From Thermococcus sp. 21S9 (GTDB taxonomy: Archaea; Methanobacteriota_B; Thermococci; Thermococcales; Thermococcaceae): a stretch of DNA of 64,000 nucleotides. The DNA lies in NCBI RefSeq assembly GCF_012027635.1, contig NZ_SNUS01000001.1, positions 868,001 to 932,000 on the forward strand, written 5' to 3'. Of the stretch, positions 1-7,531 are shown one piece after another. How positions within the stretch are numbered: position 1 is the first letter of the stretch; every line of letters begins with the position of its first letter. Below the pieces are notes generated by a model. That model ran no database searches and was not told the DNA's origin. It saw only the letters and a program-made list of their open reading frames with translations. Made by a program: the position numbers and the translations under genes.

Positions 1-686
1 GGCGTTGTCGTCCAGATGAGGAGGTACTCGTTCTCCTTACCCTCGACCGGGAACTTGACGTAGATGCTCGGGTCCTTCCTGACCTTGTACTCACCGCGAA
101 CCTCGTGCTCGGCCAGAGCGGTCTCACAGCGCGGGCACCAGTGGAGAACGCGCTTGTCCTTCTCCAAAAGCCCCTTCTCCCAGGCTTTCTTGAGGGTAAA
201 CCAGCCCGATTCGATGTACTCGTTCTTTATCGTCATGTAGGGGTTGTCCCAGTCCATCCAGATTCCGAGCATCTTGAACTGTTCGGTCATGACCTTGAGG
301 TTGTTGAGGGCGAACTCCTTACACTTCTTGATGAAGTTGTCAACGCCTATCTCGGTCTCGATGTCCTTCTTGGTTTTGAGCCCGAGGGCCTGCTCGACCT
401 TGACCTCTATCGGCAGGCCGTGCATGTCGAAGCCCGGCTGTCTGCGAACGTTGTAGCCCTGCATAGTCCTAAAACGGATTATCATGTCCTTGATTATCTT
501 GTTCCAGGCCGTTCCAAGGTGTATCGCACCGCTCACGTACGGCGGTCCGTCGAGGAAGTAGTACTTCGGGCCGTTTGCCCTGCTGGCCTTGACCTTCTCG
601 TAGGTGTCGTTCTCCTTCCAAAAGGCCTCTATCTTCTCCTCCAGCTTGCCTGGGTTGTATTCCCTAAACTCCGGCTCCTTAATCAT
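1..686 (-). CDS. ileS: Isoleucyl-tRNA synthetase, N-terminal part (cut by window edge)
   Basis: Class I aminoacyl-tRNA synthetase that charges tRNA-Ile in the cytoplasm. About 228 N-terminal residues are visible and the rest lies off the left edge. The protein starts [20 protein letters not shown]. The class I HIGH signature appears as HLGT (residues 56-59) in the context [16 protein letters not shown], which is typical of Ile[17 protein letters not shown] stretch follows, where the connective/editing domain begins. The start is the first ATG after an AT-poor 160-bp intergenic region shared with the divergent DUF84 gene. Identification as IleS rather than ValRS or LeuRS rests on the [12 protein letters not shown] block. 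Nothing unusual is seen in the visible part. Confidence 0.93.
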   Translation of the reverse strand, partial: MIKEPEFREYNPGKLEEKIEAFWKENDTYEKVKASRANGPKYYFLDGPPYVSGAIHLGTAWNKIIKDMIIRFRTMQGYNVRRQPGFDMHGLPIEVKVEQALGLKTKKDIETEIGVDNFIKKCKEFALNNLKVMTEQFKMLGIWMDWDNPYMTIKNEYIESGWFTLKKAWEKGLLEKDKRVLHWCPRCETALAEHEVRGEYKVRKDPSIYVKFPVEGKENEYLLIWTTT

Positions 687-846
687 CCCAGAACCCTCCA
701 GAAGTGATAGTTAATGCTAACCCAGAAGAGGGCTCAAGCCTCGAAACGGGCGGAGCGAAGGATAAAACACTCCCCCCTCATGGGTATCGGGCCAGAATTG
801 GGAAGTTAGCTTATAAGGTTTTCTGCCGAGTTTTTTCGGTGGTGGC

Positions 847-1329
847 ATGAGAATCGCGGTTGGCTCTACCAATCCGACGAAGGTTAAGGCCGTTGAGAGG
901 GTTATGAGAAGGATTTACGGCGACGTTGATGTCATAGGGGTTGAGGTTGACAGTGGCGTCCCAGACCAGCCGATTGGAATCGGGGAGATAGCGAGGGGTG
1001 CTATAAACAGGGCGAAGAGGGCACTGGAGAAGACCAACGCCGACCTCGGCGTCGGAATAGAAGCGGGAATCTACCCCTTCCCCGGAACGCTGACCGGCTA
1101 CCTCGACGTCCAGGTCTGCGCGGTGGCGAGTCCCGATGGGCTGGTAACAATCGGCCACAGCCCCGGCTTCGAGTATCCACCAGTCGTCATAGAGAAAATC
1201 CTCAAGGAGGGCGTTGAGGCCGGTGTGGCGATGGGCGAGCTCGTCAAAGACCCCGAACTCAAGAGGAAGGTCGGTGCGATAGGCGTTCTGACTGACCTCC
1301 TCCCCTGCCAAGGCGAGGGTTCGGCTTAA
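847..1329 (+). pseudogene. DUF84 / YjjX-like inosine-xanthosine triphosphatase, 5' part, interrupted by an insertion element
   Basis: N-terminal 149 codons of a DUF84 (YjjX-type) non-canonical NTP phosphatase, a house-cleaning enzyme that removes ITP/XTP from the nucleotide pool. Family features are the opening [16 protein letters not shown], then [17 protein letters not shown] and KVGAIGVLT. The family core normally continues past GVLT into a G-LTR motif, but here the true sequence stops at base 1293. The last 11 codons ([11 protein letters not shown], stop 1327-1329) come from the inserted element. The missing tail is found 1.46 kb downstream at 2756-2851, in frame. The start ATG at 847 has GGTGGTG just upstream (838-844). 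The truncated 160-aa product lacks the conserved last helix and is probably inactive, although this was not tested. Confidence 0.85.
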
Positions 1330-1450
1330 CCCCTCGCCAATGACGGGGAGGTTCGAGGGGTCCTCATCAGAGAACCCATTACAACGGGTTCTTCGAACCC
1401 CTCTGGCCGGGCCTTCGGCCAGTTACCCCTCCTCTGAGCGTAAAGACCGC
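1294..1450 (-). ncRNA. Expected TnpB guide (omega/reRNA) region
   Basis: In characterised TnpB elements the guide RNA is transcribed in the tnpB sense, overlaps the gene's 3' end and finishes at the element's right end, with the guide read from flanking host DNA. Here that region contains several inverted repeats (for example 1303-1319) and ends abruptly in DUF84 codons, so the guide would derive from the disrupted gene. The extent is inferred from family knowledge, not from a recognisable sequence motif. Confidence 0.4.
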
Positions 1451-2639
1451 TCAGATTCGGGGTTATGGTTTTGACAACCTTCTTCAAAATGTTAAACGCT
1501 CCAACTAAATCCGCGTTAAAGACGAGCCCCGTTGTGGGACACTTAAATAACCCACGAACAAAACGAGCCCCCTCGTGGGGCTTCCCGCAAACGAGGCAAA
1601 GCTTAGAAGTAAAAGCCTCATTCACGACTTCGACAGGGATACCATACTCTTCAGCAACTTCCGTTAAGCGTTTGATAACGTAATTAAACCGCCAGACGTG
1701 AGAGAGGAGAAAATTCTGCCTCTTGCCTTTATCGGAGTTTCGAGCTATGCCCTTTGGATAACCGACGATAATCTTAGAAACACCAAGCTCGTAGAGTTTC
1801 CTCACGGTTTGCCTTACCGCCGTGTTAATATAGTGTTTAGCCTGAAGTTTGGCCTTCTCATGCATTTTCTTGAGCTTCCTACTCGTTTTAGCCCCTGATT
1901 TATTGAGTTTGGATTGATACTCGGCAATCTTCTTCCTCCAGTAAAAGTCAATGCTCTTTAACGGTCTCCCATTCACGAGGAAGCTTTCTCCATTCTCCAC
2001 ATAAACGGCTATGAGATTGTTCACTCCCAAGTCAATTCCTGCAAAGAGGTTCCCTCTTGGAGTTCTTGGGAGTTTAATCCACTCCCCGCCCTCAAGTTTT
2101 TCCTCGACTGTGAGGCTTACGTGAGCATACCACTTCCGTTTTACGGGGTCGTAGATGATTTCTAAGCGTCCTTGCTTCCCCTTCAAGTGTATTCTACCCT
2201 TGAACTGGATTTCAAGGCGTTTAAACTTTCCAAGGCCTTTTAGAATGAGCCTATTCCCTCCAATCCTGTACTGGTCGTTTCTGAGAATGATTAGGGGTTT
2301 TCTCCTTCCGTCTTCTTTGAGATAGTTTGGCGGTTTTGGTTTAAGCCAGTTGGGAAGTTCACCATTCCGCTTTTTCCGAAGGAGGGTGAAGAATGAACGC
2401 CAAGCTTCAGCGTTCTTCCTCGCTATTTGTTGAACGGTTGAAGAACCGATTTCCCGTTTGAATTCTTCATAAACGGTTTTCTCAGTCTTGTTAAAGTCCA
2501 CGATTTGTCCTTGGAAGAACTGTTGGCGTCGTAAATAATTTACCCGGTTCCATGCTTTGGCTCCAAGGTCGGCTAACTGGAAGAGTGTTTTTTCTTGCTC
2601 TTTTGAGGGCTGGAGTTTAAGAGTCACTGTTCGCTTCAT
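1326..2639 (-). CDS. tnpB: TnpB (OrfB, IS605 family), RNA-guided RuvC-like nuclease
   Basis: 437-aa TnpB, the transposon-encoded ancestor of Cas12 that uses an RNA made from the element's right end to cut DNA next to a short motif. The N-terminal helical region opens [17 protein letters not shown]. RuvC-I Asp is D203 in GIDLGVNN, and RuvC-III Asp is D377 in [12 protein letters not shown]. The usual RuvC-II Glu is absent: residues 290-298 read [10 protein letters not shown] Glu at 341 in VVNEAFTSK fits the relocated-glutamate arrangement described for some TnpB lineages. The zinc finger has C348, C351 and C367, but the expected fourth Cys is Thr (CPTTG). The protein is full length. The guide RNA should overlap the 3' end of this gene, about 1294-1450 on the minus strand. 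Confidence 0.93.
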   Translation of the reverse strand: MKRTVTLKLQPSKEQEKTLFQLADLGAKAWNRVNYLRRQQFFQGQIVDFNKTEKTVYEEFKREIGSSTVQQIARKNAEAWRSFFTLLRKKRNGELPNWLKPKPPNYLKEDGRRKPLIILRNDQYRIGGNRLILKGLGKFKRLEIQFKGRIHLKGKQGRLEIIYDPVKRKWYAHVSLTVEEKLEGGEWIKLPRTPRGNLFAGIDLGVNNLIAVYVENGESFLVNGRPLKSIDFYWRKKIAEYQSKLNKSGAKTSRKLKKMHEKAKLQAKHYINTAVRQTVRKLYELGVSKIIVGYPKGIARNSDKGKRQNFLLSHVWRFNYVIKRLTEVAEEYGIPVEVVNEAFTSKLCLVCGKPHEGARFVRGLFKCPTTGLVFNADLVGAFNILKKVVKTITPNLSGLYAQRRGNWPKARPEGFEEPVVMGSLMRTPRTSPSLARG

Positions 2640-2755
2640 TTCAAAGTATGGTATGAATTTTAGGCTTTAAAAGAGTGTTGTTTTCTCGCTTAAAGACTGT
2701 TGGGTTGTTTACTGCATCCCCGTCCTAAAGGGCAAGGCTTTCAAAAGAAAAATGT

Positions 2756-2851
2756 AAAGGCCTGCTCACGAGGACGGAACTCAACGAGATAGCCGTTTTG
2801 ATGGCGATGATACCGAGGATGAATCAGGAAATGTTCTTCGGGAGAAAATGA
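2756..2851 (+). pseudogene. DUF84 / YjjX-like NTPase, detached 3' tail
   Basis: The frame from 2756 reads K-G-L-L-T-R-T-E-L-N-E-I-A-V-L-M-A-M, then IPRMNQEMFFGRK and a TGA at 2849-2851. This matches the conserved C-terminal end of YjjX-type proteins (GxLTRxxVYxxAVxxAL in bacterial members) and continues the frame broken at 1293. Joined, the two parts give a protein of 180 codons, the normal family length. The tail has no start codon or ribosome binding site of its own. Confidence 0.85.
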
Positions 2852-2857
2852 GGCTGT

Positions 2858-2911
2858 GCCCTCCCCGACCGTCCCCCGGTCACTCCTCCCGGAGGCGTGA
2901 GAGGGGAGGGC
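2858..2911. ncRNA. Compact three-way-junction RNA-like structure
   Basis: A perfect 9-bp stem (GCCCTCCCC 2858-2866 with GGGGAGGGC 2903-2911) encloses two hairpins: GACCG/CGGTC (2867-2871 and 2877-2881) and CTCC/GGAG (2883-2886 and 2891-2894). It begins seven bases after the original DUF84 stop, so it could be a 3' processing or termination structure for that gene, or an independent small RNA. No promoter was identified directly in front of it. The pairing is seen in sequence, whereas the function is unknown. Confidence 0.35.
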
Positions 2912-2982
2912 GGTTAAGGTTAGGTCGGTGAGAATTTTAAGCTTTTGCGGAACTCACGTGTAAACATTGCCAACGGTATGGT

Positions 2983-2990
2983 TTTATAAT
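2983..2990 (+). promoter_or_regulatory. TATA box of the PIN-domain pair
   Basis: TTTATAAT lies about 38 bases upstream of the chosen start at 3021. Archaeal transcription starting about 25 bases downstream of the box would leave a very short leader containing GGGGAGAGG, which favours the ATG at 3021 over the TTG at 3006. Confidence 0.5.
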
Positions 2991-3020
2991 TCCCTTCATA
3001 AATAGTTGATGGGGAGAGGC

Positions 3021-3362
3021 ATGGCATCTGATGTGAGCGCTATTGAGATGATGTTGAAGACCAATGAGAAAGCCAGACGCTCAGTTAGCGAATGGATTGT
3101 TCAGCTCGCGAGAAAGATTCATGAGAGTCCGGAGGATATAGTGTGGTTTTTTGAGATGCGGCAGCGCATGAGGGAACTTGAAGAGAAAGCTAAGAGGATT
3201 AGTGATGAAGAGCTGGAGCTTTGGGAGAAGGAAATAGAGAAAGAATTAGAGAACTCTGAACCAGTAGAACAGAGCCTTGAAACGTTGATAGAGATTGGCG
3301 AGAGGAGTTTTAGGAAGTTCAAGCGCATCGAGGTGAAGCTGAGGGAATTAGGGGTTGTTTGA
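3021..3362 (+). CDS. Hypothetical helical protein upstream of a PIN toxin, possible antitoxin
   Basis: Family not recognised. The 113-aa product is almost wholly charged helix: a glutamate/lysine/arginine-rich stretch from about residue 45 (MRQRMRELEEKAKRISDEEL) suggests a coiled coil. There is no signal peptide, membrane segment or obvious ribbon-helix-helix or AbrB DNA-binding motif. It ends one base before the start of a PIN-domain gene, so the two are translationally coupled, the usual arrangement of antitoxin followed by toxin. The antitoxin role is inferred from this context only. The start at 3021 is chosen because GGGGAGAGGC precedes it. In-frame TTG (3006) and ATG (3009) alternatives exist. 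Confidence 0.6.
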   Translation: MASDVSAIEMMLKTNEKARRSVSEWIVQLARKIHESPEDIVWFFEMRQRMRELEEKAKRISDEELELWEKEIEKELENSEPVEQSLETLIEIGERSFRKFKRIEVKLRELGVV

Positions 3363-3363
3363 G

Positions 3364-3843
3364 ATGGCGGATAAAATCAGGGTTGTTTTGGACACCTCGG
3401 TTCTGATTAGCGCATTGAAAACTAAAAATCCGAAACGTTCTCCGGCATGGAGGGTTCTTAAAGCGCTGAGGACGGGTGAGATTACGAATTTCATTTCAAA
3501 GGAAATAGCTGAAGAAATGCAGGAGAAATTACTTGTAATTGGCGACGAAGTTGGAAGGCCAAACGTTGCTGACTATATACTCACCCTTGTACTGAACAAG
3601 AGCATCATGGTTCGTCCTCGGCGAAAGTTCTCCGATGACCCTGAGTTCCTAAAGAACCTGAGGGACCCGAACGACGCTAAGTTCTTTGACGTGGCCTACG
3701 TCAAGAAAGTGGATTATATTATCTCAGAAAACACGAAGCACATCGTCCAGATGAGGGATGAAGCTACCAAAACTTATCGTTTTGATGGAAGAAAAGTTAA
3801 AATCCTGAGGGCGGGAGAATTTGTAAGAGAAGCCTTACGATGA
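3364..3843 (+). CDS. PIN-domain protein (COG1569-type putative toxin)
   Basis: PIN-domain ribonuclease-like protein, the class used as VapC-type toxins that cleave RNA in a metal-dependent way. Of 159 residues, the N-terminus carries the first PIN aspartate in RVVLDTSVLISAL, then a mid-protein glutamate in SKEIAEEM. Near the C-terminus come the acidic DPNDAKFFDVAYVKKVDYIIS block and the TKHI segment typical of the COG1569 subgroup. The ATG at 3364 follows the upstream stop (3360-3362) by one base, indicating one operon. Its 3' end overlaps the end of the convergent gene at 3835 by 9 bases. Toxin activity is inferred from family and pairing. It sits next to the IS element in a short accessory patch. 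Confidence 0.8.
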   Translation: MADKIRVVLDTSVLISALKTKNPKRSPAWRVLKALRTGEITNFISKEIAEEMQEKLLVIGDEVGRPNVADYILTLVLNKSIMVRPRRKFSDDPEFLKNLRDPNDAKFFDVAYVKKVDYIISENTKHIVQMRDEATKTYRFDGRKVKILRAGEFVREALR

Positions 3844-4218
3844 AGCTTTCTCCTCGACCTGCCTCTCCTCCTCGGGCTCGCCCTTTCTCCTGCTCTCGTT
3901 CTTGATGACCTGTATCACGTAGTCTATGAACTTTCTGACCTCCTCAAGTTCCTCCTCCGGGATGTCCTGAATCTTCTTGTTCTTGCTCTTGTAGGTGAGC
4001 AGTTTGAGGAGCGCGAGCCTTCCGAGGGCCGTCCTCGTGCTTATCTCCCCGTTCTTCCAGTCGCGCCAGATGGCGTTCGCTATGCCGTAGAACTCGGGGA
4101 TGCTGTCGAGTCCCGGGTCGCCGACGTCAATGACCTCCTTTCCAAGGTACTTGTAGCGCTTCTCCTTCTCCTCCTTTGATAACTCCTTGATGCGGTCCTT
4201 TATGTACTCGTGCACCAT
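3835..4218 (-). CDS. Conserved hypothetical protein, charged
   Basis: Not assigned to a characterised family. The 127-aa soluble protein begins MVHEYIKDRIKELSKEEKEK and has a central stretch (IPEFYGIANAIWRDWKNGEISTRTALGRL) that looks like a folded helical core. The C-terminal tail is rich in Glu/Arg/Lys (ESRRKGEPEEERQVEEKASS). The start at 4218 is preceded by a strong GGAGGTGATT ribosome binding site, which lies inside the longer frame beginning at 4233 and argues against that start. The gene is single and convergent with the PIN gene. No signal peptide or membrane helix is visible. Confidence 0.75.
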   Translation of the reverse strand: MVHEYIKDRIKELSKEEKEKRYKYLGKEVIDVGDPGLDSIPEFYGIANAIWRDWKNGEISTRTALGRLALLKLLTYKSKNKKIQDIPEEELEEVRKFIDYVIQVIKNESRRKGEPEEERQVEEKASS

Positions 4219-4268
4219 GACAATCACCTCCACTTTAAGAATGGGCGAAAGTTTTTATTAACCTTTCG

Positions 4269-5096
4269 TTAGTTTTTCCTTATCTCGTTCCAGACGCCTG
4301 CCATTATGAGGAACGCGCCCGCTAAGGCCCTCCTCGTGAACCTCTCGCCAAGAAGGATGAAGGCCGACAGGGAACCGAAGATTGGTTCCATCGAATAGAT
4401 GAGCGCCGCCTTGTATGCCGTCGTGTATTTCTGGTACTTGACCTGAAGGGTGAAAGCCACAACCGTCCCGAAGACGGCCGTGTAGAGCAGTCCGAGCCAG
4501 GGGAGCAACTCCCTTGGAAAAACCCTGGGCTCAAAGGCCAGCGCGAAGATTAAGGAAAAGATGAAGTTCCAGAAAATCTGCCAGAAGGCCAGGCTGAGGT
4601 AGTCCTTCTCGCCGAAGCGCTGGACGAGGACTATCTGAAAGGCAAAGCTAACCGCGCAGAGGGCCGTGAGGAGGTCGCCGTAGCCGATGCTCGAGCTTGC
4701 CCCCGAGATGAGGTACAGTCCTGTGAGGGCGATGGCGAGCGACAGAACATCTCTCGCTTTTACCCTCTCCCCGAGGAGGAAGTATGCTATGAAGGGCGTG
4801 AACACGACGTAGAGAGACGTTATGAAGGCCGAGTTCGATGCGGTGGTGTACTTGAGGCCGACAATCTGGAAGCCGTGGCCGAAGAATAGCGTGAGCCCGA
4901 GGAGGAAACCCTCGCGCATAGTTTCCTTCCTGAGGACCTTCGAGCGGAAGAGAATGAGCATTAGAAGCGACGCGATGCCGAAGCGGTAAGCCAGGAAGAG
5001 AATCGGAGGAAGGTAGTCCAGACTGACCTTCATCGCCGGAAAGGTGAAACCCCACATCGCTGTTATCGTGAGAAGTATGAGCTCGGCCCTCTTCAT
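4269..5096 (-). CDS. EamA/DMT-superfamily permease
   Basis: Ten-helix drug/metabolite transporter family protein of the cytoplasmic membrane (275 aa), built as two EamA repeats. The first repeat starts MKRAELILLTITAMWGFTFP, and the GWGxxFP-like opening and PILFLAYRFGIASLLML are characteristic. The second covers LLTALCAVSFAFQIVLVQRF onward and ends SMEPIFGSLSAFILLGERF, the typical EPI-ALL-GE motif. Substrate cannot be read from sequence; relatives export amino acids or other metabolites. It is transcribed alone, with 30 bp to the next minus-strand gene upstream. Confidence 0.88.
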   Translation of the reverse strand: MKRAELILLTITAMWGFTFPAMKVSLDYLPPILFLAYRFGIASLLMLILFRSKVLRKETMREGFLLGLTLFFGHGFQIVGLKYTTASNSAFITSLYVVFTPFIAYFLLGERVKARDVLSLAIALTGLYLISGASSSIGYGDLLTALCAVSFAFQIVLVQRFGEKDYLSLAFWQIFWNFIFSLIFALAFEPRVFPRELLPWLGLLYTAVFGTVVAFTLQVKYQKYTTAYKAALIYSMEPIFGSLSAFILLGERFTRRALAGAFLIMAGVWNEIRKN

Positions 5097-5126
5097 CGAG
5101 CCGAGTTGCTACCGGAATTTAAAAAG

Positions 5127-5435
5127 CTACTCCCCGGGTCCGTTGATACAGGACATGTTCATTGAAAGGAGCATCTCCACGTAACCGCTTTCGAGGTTCT
5201 GGCGGATTTTGCCGGCCAGCTCTCTGAGCTCTTCCTCTTCGAGCGGTTTCTTCGTTTTCAGCCACTTTATCAGCCCGTCCCTCTTGTCAAGGATTACGAC
5301 GTCCCCTTCCGTGATGAGCGGGACGTAGTTCATCTTTACCCCGTAAAGCTCCTCCGCGAAGGCCAGCTTCGCCCTCAGCAGTTCGAGGTAGTTGGCCAGC
5401 TCCTCCCCAAGGAGTTCCCTCAAGAGCCTCTTCAT
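5127..5435 (-). CDS. Conserved hypothetical protein (102 aa)
   Basis: No recognised family. A small soluble protein starting MKRLLRELLGEELANYLELL with a helical N-terminal half, a short beta-like middle (YVPLITEGDVVILDKRDG) and a second helical part. The C-terminus SMNMSCINGPGE contains the only cysteine. Codon use matches its neighbours. The start ATG at 5435 is preceded by GGTGGGAG. It may be co-transcribed with the downstream permease (30-bp gap). Confidence 0.7.
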   Translation of the reverse strand: MKRLLRELLGEELANYLELLRAKLAFAEELYGVKMNYVPLITEGDVVILDKRDGLIKWLKTKKPLEEEELRELAGKIRQNLESGYVEMLLSMNMSCINGPGE

Positions 5436-5539
5436 TCTCCCACCATCTGTGCTTTGCTGGACAGGTTTATTAACCTATCGGGCAGATGTGGGTAGGAAAA
5501 GGCGATAAGGGTTGGAGACGTATCACTCACGGTGAGACC

Positions 5540-7270
5540 ATGTTCATGAAGTACGCCCACCACTTCCACGCCTATCAGCCGGGTGACATAGTTTACGTTA
5601 AAGACGGCGACGGCTCCGAGCCGATAGAGTACGAGGAGAGGAAGAGCCCGGTCGCGATTAGAATCGGCGATGAGGAAGTTAGGGGCGAGAACTGGACGCG
5701 GGCGATGCTCTACTCCTATGGGAGGATTTCCGATGTCCTATCACGGCTCAAGGGAGTCAGCGTTGATATCGAACCCTTCACGTTCCTCATGCTCCTTCGG
5801 TACGGAAGGAGGGCCTTTGAGAGAACCGTTGAGCTTCTTAAGAACCTTGACGCCGTTCCAACTGTTCCATTCCACCCGATAATGCCCCACCTCGATGAGT
5901 TTGAGCAGAGAATTCTTGCAAGGGTTTCCTTTGACTTCTACGCCCCTCTGATTGGCGACAAGAGCGTCATCGGCTACTGGCTCCCCGAGGCTGTGATAAC
6001 GAGAAAGACCGTTCAACTCATCGAGTCCCTCGCCGATAGGAAGCTCGTCTTTCTGCTCGATGAAAGAGGACTCCTCTACGACTTCCCGCAGGCGAAGTAC
6101 TCGTGCAACCGCTACTCAAACTCCTTCGTCTTCGGTCGTGAATGGGGTCTGAGCGACGCCTTCGCCTTCAACACCCTCGACGTTCCAGGGCTGGTGAGCG
6201 AGACCCTCTCGCGGAGGGACGACTACAAGGAGAACCTTGGCGTTCCCTACCTGGTCTTTACCGCGAGCGACCTTGAGAGTCTGCTCGGAAATCCGGCACA
6301 GCTCGAGCGCTTCGTTGCCTGGATGGAGGGCATTGAGAGAAACGGGGTTGAACTGATTTCGGCGCCTTCCTTCGTCTGGAAGAAGCTCTCCGGCGAGTTC
6401 AAGCGCCTTAAGGGCGAGTGCTCCTTCGAGATGCCGGTCAAGGAGTTCTCCAGCTGGAGCGACTACTTCGATTTGAGCCCCGACGGCAAGACGAGCGACT
6501 CGCGCTGGCTCGGTTACCGAAGGGCCGATGGAAGGGTCTTCGCGAGGGAAATAAACGGAAGAAAAATCTCCCAGCTCTGGAAGGTAGCATTCACGCGTCT
6601 TTTCGGCGAGCTCAACAGGACTGTGAGGCTCGGCGTTTTAAAGGGCCTGAAAGAGCTCAACGCCGACCCAGAGGGGTTCCTGGTCAGGTACGCGCGGGTC
6701 TTCTTCAGGGACTACTACGACTACTTTGGCCTGAGCACGTCTCTCAACTACGTCCTCGAACCTGTCAACGGCGATAGGGACGCCCTACCGCTCGGCAGGG
6801 CCTACTATCTGATGCTCCTCGCCAACCACTCCTGCCCGCGCTTCTGGGAGAACCTCGACACCCGCGTTGCCTTCTCCAACGTCTCGGTCATGGCAAAGGC
6901 TCTGATTGAGCTGATGAAGTATTTCGACGGAAGAGAAATCCAGAAACTGTTCATCGAGGCCTACTTAAAGCTCCTCAACTTCAAGCACCTCTACCACGTA
7001 TGGAACCTTTCGGTAATGCCATCAATCGAGGGCTGGGAGACGAGTGAGGAAGCCTGGAGTGGTGCTTTAAAGCCGGAGGTTCCGACGAGCGGTTATAACA
7101 TCGTGACGAGGTCTGCTCTCTACGTGGGGAAGCGCGACCTGAAGGGTGACTTGAGAAGCCTCATTGAAGGTTACACCCTCGAGTGGGCAGTTGCCGACGC
7201 CGGCCACATCCCCGGCGAGCGTCATGGCCTCTGGGAGAACCCCGAGTACTGCGAGCACCGTAACGGGTAG
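5540..7270 (+). CDS. Glycoside hydrolase family 57 protein
   Basis: Cytoplasmic carbohydrate-active enzyme (576 aa) of the GH57 type, the family of archaeal amylases, glucanotransferases and branching enzymes. It opens with the family hallmark MFMKYAHHFHAYQPGD (HxxQP-like). Family-like blocks follow: VPFHPIMPHLDEFEQRI, VIGYWLPEAVITRK (WLPE resembles the conserved catalytic-glutamate region) and FVFGREWGLSDAFAF (LSD block). No signal peptide is present. The ATG at 5540 is chosen because GGTGAG lies just upstream and the GH57 signature begins there; a longer frame from 5486 adds 18 unlike residues. Exact substrate is unknown. It is a single gene, divergent from the 102-aa hypothetical. Confidence 0.88.
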   Translation: MFMKYAHHFHAYQPGDIVYVKDGDGSEPIEYEERKSPVAIRIGDEEVRGENWTRAMLYSYGRISDVLSRLKGVSVDIEPFTFLMLLRYGRRAFERTVELLKNLDAVPTVPFHPIMPHLDEFEQRILARVSFDFYAPLIGDKSVIGYWLPEAVITRKTVQLIESLADRKLVFLLDERGLLYDFPQAKYSCNRYSNSFVFGREWGLSDAFAFNTLDVPGLVSETLSRRDDYKENLGVPYLVFTASDLESLLGNPAQLERFVAWMEGIERNGVELISAPSFVWKKLSGEFKRLKGECSFEMPVKEFSSWSDYFDLSPDGKTSDSRWLGYRRADGRVFAREINGRKISQLWKVAFTRLFGELNRTVRLGVLKGLKELNADPEGFLVRYARVFFRDYYDYFGLSTSLNYVLEPVNGDRDALPLGRAYYLMLLANHSCPRFWENLDTRVAFSNVSVMAKALIELMKYFDGREIQKLFIEAYLKLLNFKHLYHVWNLSVMPSIEGWETSEEAWSGALKPEVPTSGYNIVTRSALYVGKRDLKGDLRSLIEGYTLEWAVADAGHIPGERHGLWENPEYCEHRNG

Positions 7271-7312
7271 GTTTATATTTTGTTTTTCCTAATACTGTAA
7301 CTGGTGGTTTCA

Positions 7313-7531
7313 ATGAAACCCCGGAAGGGTTTCGAGCTGAAGGAATCACGGCTTGTTGAACTGATTGAGAGGGGCTTTGACGGCAAAAGTGCCCTCGAGC
7401 TCCGCTCCACAATCGATAAAATTCGCAGAAAGCTGGGGAAGCGCGGACTCCTGTTACTCCTTCAGATTCCACTTCTTTCTGCTCAGGAAGAGATAGGCTT
7501 CGCGCTCCAGCTCCTTGGGAACGTAGTTTAA
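7313..7531 (+). CDS. Possible small protein overlapping the end of cca
   Basis: A 72-codon frame starting MKPRKGFELKESRLVELIER. The first 45 codons have gene-like codon use. A TATA-like element (GTTTATATTTTG, about 7271-7282) and GGTGGT before the ATG support expression. The last 78 bases run antisense through the convergent cca gene and give a low-quality tail (LLLLLQIPLLSAQEEIGF), so the 3' end may be an eroded or accidental read-through. It could be a truncated remnant of a longer gene. No function can be proposed. Confidence 0.4.
   Translation: MKPRKGFELKESRLVELIERGFDGKSALELRSTIDKIRRKLGKRGLLLLLQIPLLSAQEEIGFALQLLGNVV

Larger units (their letters stand above)
1294..2755 (-). mobile_element. 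IS605/IS1341-type element carrying only tnpB
   Basis: Removing 1294-2755 rejoins GTTCTGACT to AAAGGCCTGCTC and restores an open DUF84 gene (VLTKGLLTR), which defines both ends to within one shared base (T1293 or T2755). The element carries tnpB on the minus strand and no tnpA, so it cannot move alone. Its right end on the minus strand lies about 32 bp after the tnpB stop and holds a subterminal hairpin (1303-1319: CCCT.GCC-AA-GGC.AGGG). Its left end carries a small hairpin at 2722-2733. On the minus strand the gene flank reads GGCCTTTA immediately before the left end, which fits the TTTA/TTAC-like target motifs of IS200/IS605 elements. No target duplication is expected or seen. Confidence 0.85.
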
